Source: UBA1664 sp964531715
Lineage (GTDB): Bacteria > Pseudomonadota > Alphaproteobacteria > Micavibrionales > UBA1664
Assembly (NCBI GenBank): GCA_964531715.1
Contig: CAZHEE010000001.1
Span: 1 to 64,000, forward strand
Direction: 5' to 3'
Length of the DNA: 64,000 bases
A program made the translations under genes and the position numbers. The notes under the pieces are model-generated. The model saw only the letters and a list, made by a program, of their open reading frames with translations, searched no databases and was not told the DNA's origin. The number at the start of each line of letters is the position of its first letter. The first letter of the stretch is position 1. Below, in pieces: positions 7,333-15,913 of the stretch.

Positions 7333-7905
7333 TTAATTCACCAATTGCTCACGCGGTTGAATTTCAATCTCGCCATTATCACTGACATAAATATAAGATT
7401 TCAAAAGCGCGGCATCATAGTAAATATCCGCCTCAATCACATAGCCACCACTATCATTATTTTTATAGGCTTTTGGCTGTTCATGATGTTGCTCAATCTC
7501 GCGAACCTGATCATGCGCCAAAGAGCCAAGAAATGTCAGGTCTTCAACCTCGCGAATAAAATAGATATCGCCGCCATCCGCCTGCAAATTACTCAAATAA
7601 AATTCGGCATAATCAATGACAGTGGCTTCACTTAAGTAGAGTGAGCCTTTCATATTCACGAGTTTTATGGGGGATGGTGTGCCATCCAGGAGGTGAAAGC
7701 TCTCCCCATCGCTTAAAAAATCCAATGAAAAGCAAGGGAGAGTGGCGTAATTCGTAACACGATACAGCATATAATCCTGATAAAATGGTAGGGGTTTAAA
7801 ATTGGCCTCGCTACTGTCTTTGGAAAATAGATTGGGGTCTGCAGCAATGGCAACATGCTCCAGTATCGAAAGGGATTGATGTCTGTCTAAACGGTTCCAT
7901 TCCAT
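7333..7905 (-). CDS. Hypothetical cytosolic protein, first gene of the unknown operon
   Basis: 190 residues, start ATG at 7905. It is acidic, rich in Tyr and Leu, with no signal peptide or clear membrane segment. It contains alternating strand-like stretches (SFHLLDGTPSPIKLVNMKG, GDIYFIREVEDLTFLG), suggesting a beta-rich fold, and ends SYIYVSDNGEIEIQPREQL. I recognise no family. It is immediately upstream of the 181-residue gene and may be its partner. It lies downstream of dusA on the same strand with 48 bases between. Confidence 0.55.
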   Translation of the reverse strand: MEWNRLDRHQSLSILEHVAIAADPNLFSKDSSEANFKPLPFYQDYMLYRVTNYATLPCFSLDFLSDGESFHLLDGTPSPIKLVNMKGSLYLSEATVIDYAEFYLSNLQADGGDIYFIREVEDLTFLGSLAHDQVREIEQHHEQPKAYKNNDSGGYVIEADIYYDAALLKSYIYVSDNGEIEIQPREQLVN

Positions 7906-7953
7906 GAATCAGCCTTATTTTAAGGCTTAATCACTATCAGGAAAAGGAAAATC

Positions 7954-8940
7954 TTAACTTATACCGCTTGAAACGGCTTTATAAGCGGGGATAAGCACTT
8001 GCTCTGCTTTACTGGCTTCATGAGAATTTTCGGAAATAATCTGCCGCCATTTGCGCGCACCTCTCATACCTTGGAAGAGATTAACCATATGCCGCGTGAT
8101 TGATTTAACAGGCGTGCCGTAAAGAACATTTTGATCATTGGCATAGGTAATCATCGCGTGAATGAGGCTCTCATAATCAATATCCCATGAGGGATTATAA
8201 AATTCCCGCTCAATATCAATTAGGATAATGGGGGACTGATAAGCTGCGCGGCCAATCATGAGACCATCAAAATCGGGAAGCAAGCTTTTCATCTGATCAA
8301 GGCTTGTTATACCGCCATTTAATTGAATATTGAGGTTAGGATTTTCTTGTTTAACAGCTCTCACCAATTCGTAATCTAATGGCGGAATATTGCGGTTTTC
8401 TTTTGGGCTAAGCCCTTTCAGCCAGGCTTTACGCGCATGAATAATGAATGTCTTACAACCAGTTTCAGCGACAATTTGGATAAAATTGCGGAGCATTTTT
8501 TTCTCATCCGCATCATCAATGCCAATGCGGCATTTCACCGTCACAGGTTTATCAGTAGCTTCAAACATAGCGGAAACAGTATCGCGCACTTTTTCAGGCT
8601 CCGCCATGAGACAAGCCCCAAATGCGCCCGATTGAACGCGATCGGACGGGCACCCGCAATTCAAGTTATACTCATCATAGCCATAGGGCTCTGCTATCTG
8701 AATGGCTTTGGCAAGTTTTTCAGGCTCACTCCCACCAAGTTGCAAAACAAGCGGATGTTCATGTTCATGAAAGCGCAGGAAGCGGTCACTCTCGCCATGG
8801 ATAATGGCGTTGGCTGTCACCATCTCAGTATAAAGCGTCAATGATGGTGCGAGCAGGCGATGAAAATAACGACAATGGCGATCCGTCCAATCCATCATCG
8901 GCGCAACGGATAGTGTTTTAGACTGAAAGGTTATTGTCAT
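7954..8940 (-). CDS. dusA: tRNA-dihydrouridine synthase A
   Basis: FMN enzyme reducing uridines in the tRNA D-loop. The 328 residues start LSVAPMMDWTDRHCRYFHRL and contain NLNCGCPSDRVQSGAFGACL with the catalytic Cys, VTVKCRIGID, QLNGGI and MIGRAAYQSP (flavin phosphate site). The DusA-type C-terminal helix region KSITRHMVNLFQGMRGARKWRQ is present. ATG at 8940 is preferred. An in-frame ATG six codons upstream lies inside a family C repeat and would add only MTNKKI. Confidence 0.95.
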   Translation of the reverse strand: MTITFQSKTLSVAPMMDWTDRHCRYFHRLLAPSLTLYTEMVTANAIIHGESDRFLRFHEHEHPLVLQLGGSEPEKLAKAIQIAEPYGYDEYNLNCGCPSDRVQSGAFGACLMAEPEKVRDTVSAMFEATDKPVTVKCRIGIDDADEKKMLRNFIQIVAETGCKTFIIHARKAWLKGLSPKENRNIPPLDYELVRAVKQENPNLNIQLNGGITSLDQMKSLLPDFDGLMIGRAAYQSPIILIDIEREFYNPSWDIDYESLIHAMITYANDQNVLYGTPVKSITRHMVNLFQGMRGARKWRQIISENSHEASKAEQVLIPAYKAVSSGIS

Positions 8941-8952
8941 TATTTTTTTATT

Positions 8953-9042
8953 CGTCATTGCCGTTTTATGAAATAAATACGTGCAATCCAGCCATACCTT
9001 AATAGATCACACGTATTTGCGTTGCAAAACGTGTAATGACGA
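8953..9042 (-). repeat. Family C palindromic repeat between rpsO and dusA
   Basis: Bounded by CGTCATTG and GTAATGACG, with the inner stem ACACGTATTTGCGTTGCAAAACGTGT. Its left end overlaps the alternative dusA start codon. It is probably transcribed in the rpsO-to-dusA direction. Confidence 0.75.
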
Positions 9043-9071
9043 TTCATATTTAGCAAATTGATTTTTTAAGC

Positions 9072-9341
9072 TTAACGTCTGATACCGTTTTTCTTAATAA
9101 TTGACTGGTAACGCTCTTCGCTTTTTTCGCGTGTATAGTCGAGCAATTTACGACGTTGAGACACAAGACGGAGCAAACCGCGGCGTGAGCCTTTATCTTT
9201 TTTATGGGTTTGCAAATGTTCTGTAAGATTGCGAATACGCTCACTCAGGATTGCAATTTGAACTTCGGGGGAGCCTGTATCATTCGCAATCGTTGCGTTA
9301 TCTTTGATAAGCTTGGCTTTCTTTTCGGCAGTAATCGACAT
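9072..9341 (-). CDS. rpsO: 30S ribosomal protein S15
   Basis: 89 residues starting MSITAEKKAKLI. Hallmarks are DTGSPEVQIAILSERIRNLTEHL, then HKKDKGSRRGLL, then LVSQRRKLLDYT, and a C-terminal YQSIIKKNGIRR. The second of two adjacent ATGs (9341) gives better spacing to AAAGGA. The gene follows truB, the common bacterial truB-rpsO order. S15 binds 16S rRNA in the platform. Confidence 0.98.
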   Translation of the reverse strand: MSITAEKKAKLIKDNATIANDTGSPEVQIAILSERIRNLTEHLQTHKKDKGSRRGLLRLVSQRRKLLDYTREKSEERYQSIIKKNGIRR

Positions 9342-9356
9342 CATTTTTCCTTTATT

Positions 9357-10289
9357 TTATAGATTAAACAAACGCTCCGGCTTGATTGAAACACCATTCA
9401 CACGGGCAAGTCCGAGTGCTTTTCCATTATCGTCAAGGGCCAGAATTATCTCATCCTTTGCGCTTAACGGGTTTACACCGGAGGCATTCAGCCGTTCCAT
9501 ATCGTGGCGTGCAGAAAAAATAATTTTCTGCCCGTTTCGTAACCGTAAGACTTCTTGCGAATTTAAAGTCAAAGCCGGGATATCGTCCAGCGCAAGCTCT
9601 ATACCCGCCAAAGCCTCATAAGCAGCCTGTTTATGCACATATTCTTCCAATTTGTCAAAGGAAATCGCGCTATCCTCATGAAATGTGCCGACAAATGTCC
9701 GCCTGAGCATTGAGATATAGCCGTAAGTGCCTAAAGCCTCAGCCATATCGCGTGCGAGAGAACGGACATAAGTGCCTTTGCCGCAAGTCATTGAGAATGT
9801 TGCTGTATCCTTTTCGTAATGTTTTAAGGTGAGGTTGTGAATGGTGACTTCACGGGATTGAATTTCAAAATCTACGCCATCACGTGCGAGGTCGTAGGCG
9901 CGTTCCCCCTTGATTTTGATGGCCGAATATCTCGGTGGCGTTTGCTGTATCGTGCCTGTAAATTGCGGGAGGAGGGCGGTTATCGCCTCCTCTGCCTGGC
10001 GGATGTTGCTTTGGTTGATAACCGCCCCTTCGCGGTCATCTGTATCGCGCTGCTCCCCCCATGTAACCGTAAAATCATAGCCCTTGTCTCGGTTTTGAAT
10101 ATATTGAACCGTCTTGGTGGCCTCACCAACGGCAATGGGGAGTATCCCAGTTGCAAGTGGGTCAAGCGTTCCGGCATGCCCGACCTTTTTCATGCCCAAC
10201 AGTTTTTTGACTTTACCGACAGCTTGCGTTGACGTCATTTCAAGCGGCTTATCAAGATTTAACCAACCATTAAAAGGGTGTGTTGTCAT
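9357..10289 (-). CDS. truB: tRNA pseudouridine-55 synthase
   Basis: Converts U55 of the T-loop to pseudouridine. The 310 residues show GWLNLDKPLEMTSTQAV, the catalytic motif GHAGTLDPLATG (Asp about 43), PPRYSAIKIKGERAYDLAR and GKGTYVRSLARDMAEALG. The C-terminal about 60 residues form the short PUA-like region of proteobacterial TruB. It is followed by rpsO with 15 bases between. Confidence 0.97.
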   Translation of the reverse strand: MTTHPFNGWLNLDKPLEMTSTQAVGKVKKLLGMKKVGHAGTLDPLATGILPIAVGEATKTVQYIQNRDKGYDFTVTWGEQRDTDDREGAVINQSNIRQAEEAITALLPQFTGTIQQTPPRYSAIKIKGERAYDLARDGVDFEIQSREVTIHNLTLKHYEKDTATFSMTCGKGTYVRSLARDMAEALGTYGYISMLRRTFVGTFHEDSAISFDKLEEYVHKQAAYEALAGIELALDDIPALTLNSQEVLRLRNGQKIIFSARHDMERLNASGVNPLSAKDEIILALDDNGKALGLARVNGVSIKPERLFNL

Positions 10290-10379
10290 GGGGTGATGTA
10301 TATGAGCTTGAAATTAAAATTGCAAGCCTACATTCACTTTCACTTATTTTTCAAAAATTAATAACGATTTCTTTGAAAA

Positions 10380-11078
10380 TTAGTGATACTGACGATAAAG
10401 CCCTTCGAGCTTACCTTGAACTTTAACACGGTTGGCCTCATAGGTATGGATCGGATGGCTTCTGTTTTTTGGGATAAGGTCGATATGTTGCCCGCGATGG
10501 CGAATTTCCTTCAAGGTCGCCTCCATATCATCAACCAGTGCCACAATAATATCGCCGTCTTTTGCCTGATCGGTTTTGCGGATGAGCACAATATCCTGAT
10601 CATTGATACCTGCCTCAATCATTGATTCACCATCAATGACGAGCGCATAATGTTCCCCCCTGCCAATCATGCCGGCAGGCAGGGTGATATTCTGTCCATC
10701 ATGGGCAATCGCCTCAATCGGTGTTCCTGCGGCAATCTTACCGCATAAAGGAATATCAACAACATTTTCATTCGCGGCGAGGGATGGCATCATGGAAATA
10801 GTGGAAGAGGTATTGCGCGAAATCTGTGCGGCCTCGCTCGTATCATTCTCTTGTGGTCTGTACCCGTCAGGGAGTTTTCGCACATGAAGGGCACGTGCCT
10901 TATTCGGAAGCCGTTCCAAAAATCCACGTTCTTCTAGCGCACCAATCAGCCTGTGAATTCCTGATTTTGACTTCAAACCCAAAGCCTCACGCATTTCATC
11001 GAAAGAGGGCGCAACCTCGCCTTGAGACAAACGCTCATGAATTAAAATCAATAAATCCCGTTGTTTTTGTGTCAGCAT
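10380..11078 (-). CDS. lexA: LexA SOS repressor
   Basis: 232 residues: winged-helix DNA-binding domain (MLTQKQRDLLILIHERL to about residue 66), linker, and S24-type autoprotease domain. The self-cleavage site is Ala117-Gly118 in CGKIAAGTP, the nucleophile is Ser152 in DGESM and the general base is Lys190 in EATLKEI. The longer N-terminal domain (GLKSKSGIHRLIGALEERGF) is the alphaproteobacterial form. A perfect GTTC-N7-GTTC operator lies 38 bases upstream, so the gene is self-repressed in the usual way. Confidence 0.97.
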   Translation of the reverse strand: MLTQKQRDLLILIHERLSQGEVAPSFDEMREALGLKSKSGIHRLIGALEERGFLERLPNKARALHVRKLPDGYRPQENDTSEAAQISRNTSSTISMMPSLAANENVVDIPLCGKIAAGTPIEAIAHDGQNITLPAGMIGRGEHYALVIDGESMIEAGINDQDIVLIRKTDQAKDGDIIVALVDDMEATLKEIRHRGQHIDLIPKNRSHPIHTYEANRVKVQGKLEGLYRQYH

Positions 11079-11115
11079 ATTATCCTCACATCACTATGTA
11101 TAGTATTCACTATAT

Positions 11116-11130
11116 GTTCTATACATGTTC
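11116..11130 (-). promoter_or_regulatory. LexA operator (SOS box)
   Basis: GTTC-tatacat-GTTC on the plus strand, an exact match to the direct-repeat GTTC-N7-GTTC box known for alphaproteobacterial LexA. It lies in the 74-base gap between the ppiD stop and the lexA start. Confidence 0.88.
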
Positions 11131-11152
11131 CATGAAAATGTCAAGCGGCAGT

Positions 11153-12982
11153 CTAAACACCGCCGTAACTCTCTTTCAGGAGCTCATGATTAATGGAGAT
11201 ATCTGCATTTCGGCGATAATATTGCCCCATAAGCGAATCGATTATTGCCGCCTGCAATTCCAAATAATCGTCTTGCCCATTATAATCTTCACCATCTGCA
11301 AACGTGACCGTTTCAATTTTAGAAATAATTATATCATTTTCTTTGATAACGGTTTGATAGGCCTCATCATTTAGACTTTCATGATAAATCATTTCAATAT
11401 GCGGATGGTCGTCACCACGCGCAATGTCTGTAAAATTTGTTTCCTGTGCCTGGCTTAGCAAGGTTCCATCAACATTTTGAAGCATATTCCGCGCTGTTTC
11501 CAACTGCCTTTCACGCTTAATAAGTTGCGTAATCTCATCACGAACGTCATCCAAAGGGGGCACCGTTTCAGGCTTTATCTCGCTGACCTCAATCACCACA
11601 TAGCGATTATCATTCAGTTCAACCGGATAAGTGACGCCCCCTTGCGGCAAGCCATACAGTTCATCAATCAGGGAAGGGGAGAGACGCACAGCCTCGCCTA
11701 AGATATTGTTGAAAGATACAATGTCCCCGCGTGTTGCGAAGTCATCCAGCGTTTGAGTTTCAAGTTTTGTCTCATCCGCAATGGCATTAAAAGATTGCCC
11801 GGAATCAATCAAGCTCTCCGTATCAATCATTTTATTATAAAGCGTGTCATAGAGTTGTGAGAGTTCGAGGTCGGCTCTGATATTGCCATTCACTTCATCA
11901 AAATCGAGCGCACGTTCAGGCGTAATGTCGGTCACTTTCATCACCGTATAGCCAATAAGCGTTTTAATCGGCGGGGTCACATCCCCTGCCTGAACCTTTT
12001 CATCAAAAGCCTTTTCAGCCAAGTTCGGCGGAAACGATTCCTCCTCATAAACGGCCTCATCGCGATAGCCTGCCAGGCTTAATGTTACGGCCTCTATCGC
12101 TTCTCTTAAACTTTCTCCGTCAAGCGCACGCTCATACACTTCCTGTGCATCATCAGGGTTGCGTACACTTGCCTGAATAATTTTGCGTTGTTCTGGCAGT
12201 GTGAATTCGGACTGGCGGCTGTCATATTCTTCGCGCACTGCCTCTTCTGTAATCTCCGACAAATCACTTTCAATCATTCTTGTCGACATTTCCCCGACCG
12301 TGAATTGACGCGTTTCGGGAATGAGAAAGCGATCCTGATTTTGCTCGTAATAAGCCTCAATATCGGCATCCGTAATCTCAATATCATTAACAATATCCGA
12401 AATCGGCAATGTCCAGATAGTTCCGCTTCGCCGTTCCGCGGAAAGGCGGCTTTCCCCCTTCACCATATAGGAAGGTTGATAAGCCGTAATACCAAGCGGT
12501 AATTTGGACAGATAATCACTGATAAATTCGGTTTTGATATTCCGTGCCAAGGCTTGCTCGTTAATGCCTTGTGCCTGAAGAATAGCCCGCACGCGTTCTT
12601 TCGGAACATCACCGAAAAGTTTACGAATTTCGCCTGCAATCACCGTATCATCGGCGAGGAGTTTTAAGTTTTCAGAAGCTCTCAGGCTCAAAATTTCATT
12701 AATCCGCCCTTCAATATAGGCATTAATAAGACCTGTCTTATAGGCATCCTCAGGGGAAAAACCCATTTGCTGAAGCACAGGTTGAATCTCACGGTCAAAT
12801 TCACGCATGGAAAGTGAAACGCCCTCGACTCTTAAGACTTCATCGCGCCCGACACCATCGGTGAAATACCCACCCACATCCGTGAAAACTAATCCACCAA
12901 CGGCCAGAAAAATAAATCCTCCAAGGATGAATTTCATGAATTTGCTTTCTTTTGCGGCGATGCGCAGGGCTTCCATTGCCAT
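11153..12982 (-). CDS. PpiD-like periplasmic chaperone, SurA N-terminal family
   Basis: 609 residues. A single N-terminal membrane anchor follows the basic start (FMKFILGGFIFLAVGGLVF, about 16-34), then the SurA_N-type domain (VEGVSLSMREFDREIQPVL), a central rotamase-like region (about 235-340) and a second PPIase-like region ending near KPETVPPLDDVRDEI. PpiD-type proteins sit at the inner membrane near the Sec translocon and help folding of exported proteins. The rotamase active-site consensus is weak, so it may act only as a chaperone. It is divergent from tpiA and upstream of lexA. Confidence 0.87.
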   Translation of the reverse strand: MAMEALRIAAKESKFMKFILGGFIFLAVGGLVFTDVGGYFTDGVGRDEVLRVEGVSLSMREFDREIQPVLQQMGFSPEDAYKTGLINAYIEGRINEILSLRASENLKLLADDTVIAGEIRKLFGDVPKERVRAILQAQGINEQALARNIKTEFISDYLSKLPLGITAYQPSYMVKGESRLSAERRSGTIWTLPISDIVNDIEITDADIEAYYEQNQDRFLIPETRQFTVGEMSTRMIESDLSEITEEAVREEYDSRQSEFTLPEQRKIIQASVRNPDDAQEVYERALDGESLREAIEAVTLSLAGYRDEAVYEEESFPPNLAEKAFDEKVQAGDVTPPIKTLIGYTVMKVTDITPERALDFDEVNGNIRADLELSQLYDTLYNKMIDTESLIDSGQSFNAIADETKLETQTLDDFATRGDIVSFNNILGEAVRLSPSLIDELYGLPQGGVTYPVELNDNRYVVIEVSEIKPETVPPLDDVRDEITQLIKRERQLETARNMLQNVDGTLLSQAQETNFTDIARGDDHPHIEMIYHESLNDEAYQTVIKENDIIISKIETVTFADGEDYNGQDDYLELQAAIIDSLMGQYYRRNADISINHELLKESYGGV

Positions 12983-13064
12983 AGTGATAAACCTCTATTG
13001 TCCGTTTATGATATTTCTTGCTATAAACATTGAATAATAAATTATTTATTGAGGTAAGCAAGCG

Positions 13065-13790
13065 ATGAAAAAACTGATAGCCGGAAACTGGAAATTAAAC
13101 GGCGATGCGGATATGGCAGAGCGGTTCGATACGGACATAGCAGATATTGTCAAAGATAACCCGCATGTTGAATGGCTTGTTTGCCCGCCTTATCCCTATA
13201 TTGCAAGCCTGAGCCACTTACAAAGAGGCGCGCAAGATTGCTCGGCTCATGACAAGGGGGCTTATACAGGCGAGGTTGCGGCCACGATGCTGGCCGATAT
13301 GGGCTGTACTTACTGTATTGTCGGTCATTCGGAGCGGCGCGCCCATTTTGGCGAGGATAATGTACTTGTAAAACAAAAGGCGGCGCAGCTTCTGAAACAA
13401 AATATTAAGCCGATTATTTGTGTCGGTGAAACCTTAGAGGAGCGTGAACAGGGCAAAGCTGTTGATGTTGTGCAATCACAAATTACTGAAAGTCTGCCTG
13501 ATGGCGCGCATGCGGAGAATACTGTTATTGCCTATGAACCAGTTTGGGCAATCGGGACAGGGAAGGCGGCCTCTCTATGCGATATCACAAAAATGCATAG
13601 CGCGATTCGCGACCACCTTAAATCATTGCTTGCGGATGGCGCGGAAATGCGTATTCTCTATGGCGGTTCGGTTAAGCCTGACAATGCGCAAGATATTCTC
13701 AATAGCGAGAATGTCGGCGGCGCATTAATTGGCGGGGCAAGCCTGAAAGCGGATGATTTTGCCGCCATAGGCATGGCCGTAAAAAATTAG
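13065..13790 (+). CDS. tpiA: Triosephosphate isomerase
   Basis: Interconverts dihydroxyacetone phosphate and glyceraldehyde 3-phosphate. The 241-residue product has Lys10 in GNWKLNG, His88 in VGHSERR, Glu158 in YEPVWAIGTG, the flexible loop after it, and the phosphate-binding YGGSV and LIGGASL segments. It is divergent from ppiD and followed by secG after 24 bases, a common alphaproteobacterial order. Confidence 0.98.
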   Translation: MKKLIAGNWKLNGDADMAERFDTDIADIVKDNPHVEWLVCPPYPYIASLSHLQRGAQDCSAHDKGAYTGEVAATMLADMGCTYCIVGHSERRAHFGEDNVLVKQKAAQLLKQNIKPIICVGETLEEREQGKAVDVVQSQITESLPDGAHAENTVIAYEPVWAIGTGKAASLCDITKMHSAIRDHLKSLLADGAEMRILYGGSVKPDNAQDILNSENVGGALIGGASLKADDFAAIGMAVKN

Positions 13791-13814
13791 AAATAAAAGA
13801 CGAAAGTAATATTC

Positions 13815-14168
13815 ATGGACACAATTGTTCTGGTCATCCATCTCATCATTGCCCTGACCATTATCGGACTGGTGCTTTTGCAACGCTCAACGGGCGGTGG
13901 GCTCGGCATTGGCGGCGGGGGTATGGGTGATTTCGCCAGCGCACGCGGAACGGCAAACACGCTGACCAAACTGACGACCGGTTTTGCCTTTGCATTCTTT
14001 ATTACGTCCTTAACATTGGCATGGCTTGCCACAAACCGTGATACTGGAAGTGTCCTTGATGCGCTGTCAGATGAAAAAGGAATTGTGATTGAGGAAACTA
14101 TTACTGCTCCCGAAGTGCCTCTCGAAGTTGAACCTCAACAAGCTCCTGAAGTTCCAATTGGGCAGTAA
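13815..14168 (+). CDS. secG: SecG protein-export membrane subunit
   Basis: 117 residues with two membrane helices (about 4-22 and 55-74) separated by the SecG loop LQRSTGGGLGIGGGGMGDF and ARGTANTLTK. SecG joins SecY and SecE in the translocon. The C-terminal tail is long, acidic and Pro-rich (EVPLEVEPQQAPEVPIG). Position after tpiA supports the call. The usual next gene pyrG is absent; an unrelated membrane gene follows. Confidence 0.93.
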   Translation: MDTIVLVIHLIIALTIIGLVLLQRSTGGGLGIGGGGMGDFASARGTANTLTKLTTGFAFAFFITSLTLAWLATNRDTGSVLDALSDEKGIVIEETITAPEVPLEVEPQQAPEVPIGQ

Positions 14169-14188
14169 ATTTATTATAGAACAATTTC

Positions 14189-14755
14189 ATGAATGAAATA
14201 ATCGGTATTATTACGGTTATAGTCGCTGTTGGGACTTATATACCGTACTTAATTGATACCATTAGAGGAAAAGTTACACCACATCCATTTACTTGGATTA
14301 TATGGGTTACTTTAACAACAGTAGCTTATATAGCACAATTATCCGATAACGCGGGACCTGGAGCATGGATGAATGCGCCAGTTATTCTCATATGTTTTGC
14401 AATAGTTATTTTATCTATAAAAAATGGCTTTCATAACGTTACTAAATTTGATTTAAGCATTTTTTCCCTCGGAATAGTTGCCATAGTTACTTGGGCTGTT
14501 ACCGATAGCCCTTTTTACTCTGTTATTTTAGTGTGTATTGCAAATACTCTAGCTTATATTCCGACCTTCTTAAAGTCTTATAAGAAACCAAATGAAGAAG
14601 CAATTTACCTTTATGGTATAAATTTCTTCCGACATGGCGCATCTATATTCGCCCTAACAAATATATCTCTCATAACCGCTTTATTTCCGATTGTGCTCAC
14701 TATAAATAATGGATTACTTGCTCTTTTCTTATTGTGGCGAAGAAATTTAAAATAA
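14189..14755 (+). CDS. Polytopic membrane protein, PQ-loop/SemiSWEET-like
   Basis: 188 residues, almost entirely hydrophobic, with about six to seven predicted membrane helices. The N-terminal segment contains GTYIPYLIDTIRGK and HPFTWIIW, and a second similar block AYIPTFLKSYKKP appears near residue 127. These resemble the repeated Pro-containing loops of PQ-loop or SemiSWEET-like transporters, but the assignment is by eye. Base composition is clearly more AT-rich than tpiA and secG, suggesting later acquisition. Substrate unknown. Confidence 0.55.
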   Translation: MNEIIGIITVIVAVGTYIPYLIDTIRGKVTPHPFTWIIWVTLTTVAYIAQLSDNAGPGAWMNAPVILICFAIVILSIKNGFHNVTKFDLSIFSLGIVAIVTWAVTDSPFYSVILVCIANTLAYIPTFLKSYKKPNEEAIYLYGINFFRHGASIFALTNISLITALFPIVLTINNGLLALFLLWRRNLK

Positions 14756-14764
14756 CATAAAGTT

Positions 14765-15045
14765 GTTTTATGCATAATTGCATGGCTTGACCAAGTAATA
14801 ACCCGAAAGCTCTCGTCATTGCGGCGAAGGCCGCAACCCAATTTGGTTATCTTAACGCGAAGATGCGAAGAAAACAAAGTAGTCACGAAGTTATTTTGGT
14901 TGTTCCTACAATAGTTAGGCTCTATTTTTTGAAATCAGAGTTAGGCAGTATTTTCTAAAGTCTTGCAACTGCACTCCGTGATCTCTGCGCTCTCCGTGGT
15001 AAAAATAAAATAACTTGAAATGGATTACGGCCTTCGCCATAATGA
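14765..15045. repeat. Cluster of degenerate dispersed repeats after the PQ-loop gene
   Basis: Contains a family C-like arm (gcatggcttgaccaagtaa), a GTCATTGCGGCGAAGGCCGCAA stem piece, family D text (GCGAAGATGCGAAGAAAAC; CTCCGTGATCTCTGCGCTCTCCGTGG) and a closing CGGCCTTCGCCATAATGAC. No gene is apparent. It looks like a landing zone for repeats at the edge of the decayed 15.1-15.4 kb patch. Confidence 0.55.
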
Positions 15046-15158
15046 CAATATCTCAATGTCTATAGCGCCCGCATAAAGTGCTGGGTTGCGAATATAAAGA
15101 GAACTTAGTAATCTTAGTACCCTTAATGTTTAAAAAAACGGATTTCAGCTAAAAAAAT

Positions 15159-15208
15159 GGCGGAAGCGCAGGGATTCGAACCCTGGATAGGCTATAACCC
15201 TATGCCGA
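15159..15208 (-). pseudogene. 3' fragment of tRNA-Ser(UGA)
   Basis: About 50 bases match the 3' half of the intact tRNA-Ser at 17942-18032 (CCA end, acceptor 3' strand, T-arm and variable arm) with one mismatch. The match ends at the anticodon-proximal side. The downstream flank, including a degenerate version of the terminator hairpin, is also similar to that of the intact gene. This is a partial duplication or a former integration site, not a working tRNA. Confidence 0.85.
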
Positions 15209-15254
15209 TGTGCAAGGAAAGTATAATCCCGTAACAAATCTGATTATGGCACAA

Positions 15255-15404
15255 CGCGAGCGCGAGTGGCCGTGTCCCATGCTGTTTCAAAAATCATGTA
15301 CATCACAAACGGTGAATGCATGGTTGGAACAGATGCCGGTGCCAGAATTGACACGCCCAATTATTGTTATCTTTGATAACGCCCATTTCGCTATCCTCAA
15401 ATAA
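15255..15404 (+). pseudogene. IS630-type transposase remnant
   Basis: The translation around 15270-15404 (CPMLFQKSCTSQTVNAWLEQ, then RPIIVIFDNAHF) matches the pattern of the DDE domain of IS630-family transposases, where a LFEGSC...NxWLEQ segment leads to the second catalytic Asp in DNAxFH. Only this central piece survives; upstream it runs into the broken tRNA-Ser copy and downstream it stops. Similarity is by recognition only. It supports a decayed insertion at this tRNA-derived site. Confidence 0.6.
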
Positions 15405-15595
15405 CGAAGACACAATAACCCTTCATTGGAAATATTACTAATGCATAATTTTATTTAGAAATGACTATATCATTCACGGTTTATAAAAATATCACAGGCG
15501 CTTAGCCATGCGTTCTGATAAAAGAAGGACAACTTTTACCGATACTTCTATTTAGCGGCTACATTGCAATGCTTAAAATGAAATTTTAACAGAGC

Positions 15596-15913
15596 CTAAG
15601 GCTTGGCGGAATTGGCCAAAGTCATCGATAAGCCGTCTAGCTCTTCGCTCATAATTAACTGGCAAGACAGCCTTGAATTTTCCGCGCGGTCGAATGTATC
15701 GTCGAGCATATCATCCTCATCCTCGCGCATGGCATGGAGCTTACCCATCCAATCCTCATCAACATAAATATGACATGTCGCACAGCAGCAAGAACCACCA
15801 CACTCCGCCTTTATCGGCAATCCGTGATCGCGGATAATCTCCATCACGCGCCAGCCTTCCAAAGCTTCAAGCTCATGCCGCTGACCGTCCTGATCGGTTA
15901 CAAAAATTTTCAT
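15596..15913 (-). CDS. [2Fe-2S] ferredoxin, adrenodoxin type
   Basis: 105 residues from the ATG at 15913, which overlaps the upstream stop (ATGA). The cluster cysteines are in AECGGSCCCATCHIYV (about residues 38-50) with the fourth in SCQ near residue 85, the pattern of vertebrate/bacterial-type [2Fe-2S] ferredoxins. It is translationally coupled to an unknown membrane protein and an FNR-like flavoprotein, so it is the likely electron acceptor of that reductase. Confidence 0.9.
   Translation of the reverse strand: MKIFVTDQDGQRHELEALEGWRVMEIIRDHGLPIKAECGGSCCCATCHIYVDEDWMGKLHAMREDEDDMLDDTFDRAENSRLSCQLIMSEELDGLSMTLANSAKP

Noticed and set aside
10826..11374. 182-codon plus-strand ORF across the lexA-ppiD gap
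   Set aside because: Antisense to the lexA and ppiD ends and spans the SOS box; composition is that of a shadow frame.
15210..15404. A 64-codon gene after the tRNA-Ser fragment
   Set aside because: Its C-terminal half matches a piece of an IS630 transposase DDE domain, so it is a remnant, not a functional gene.
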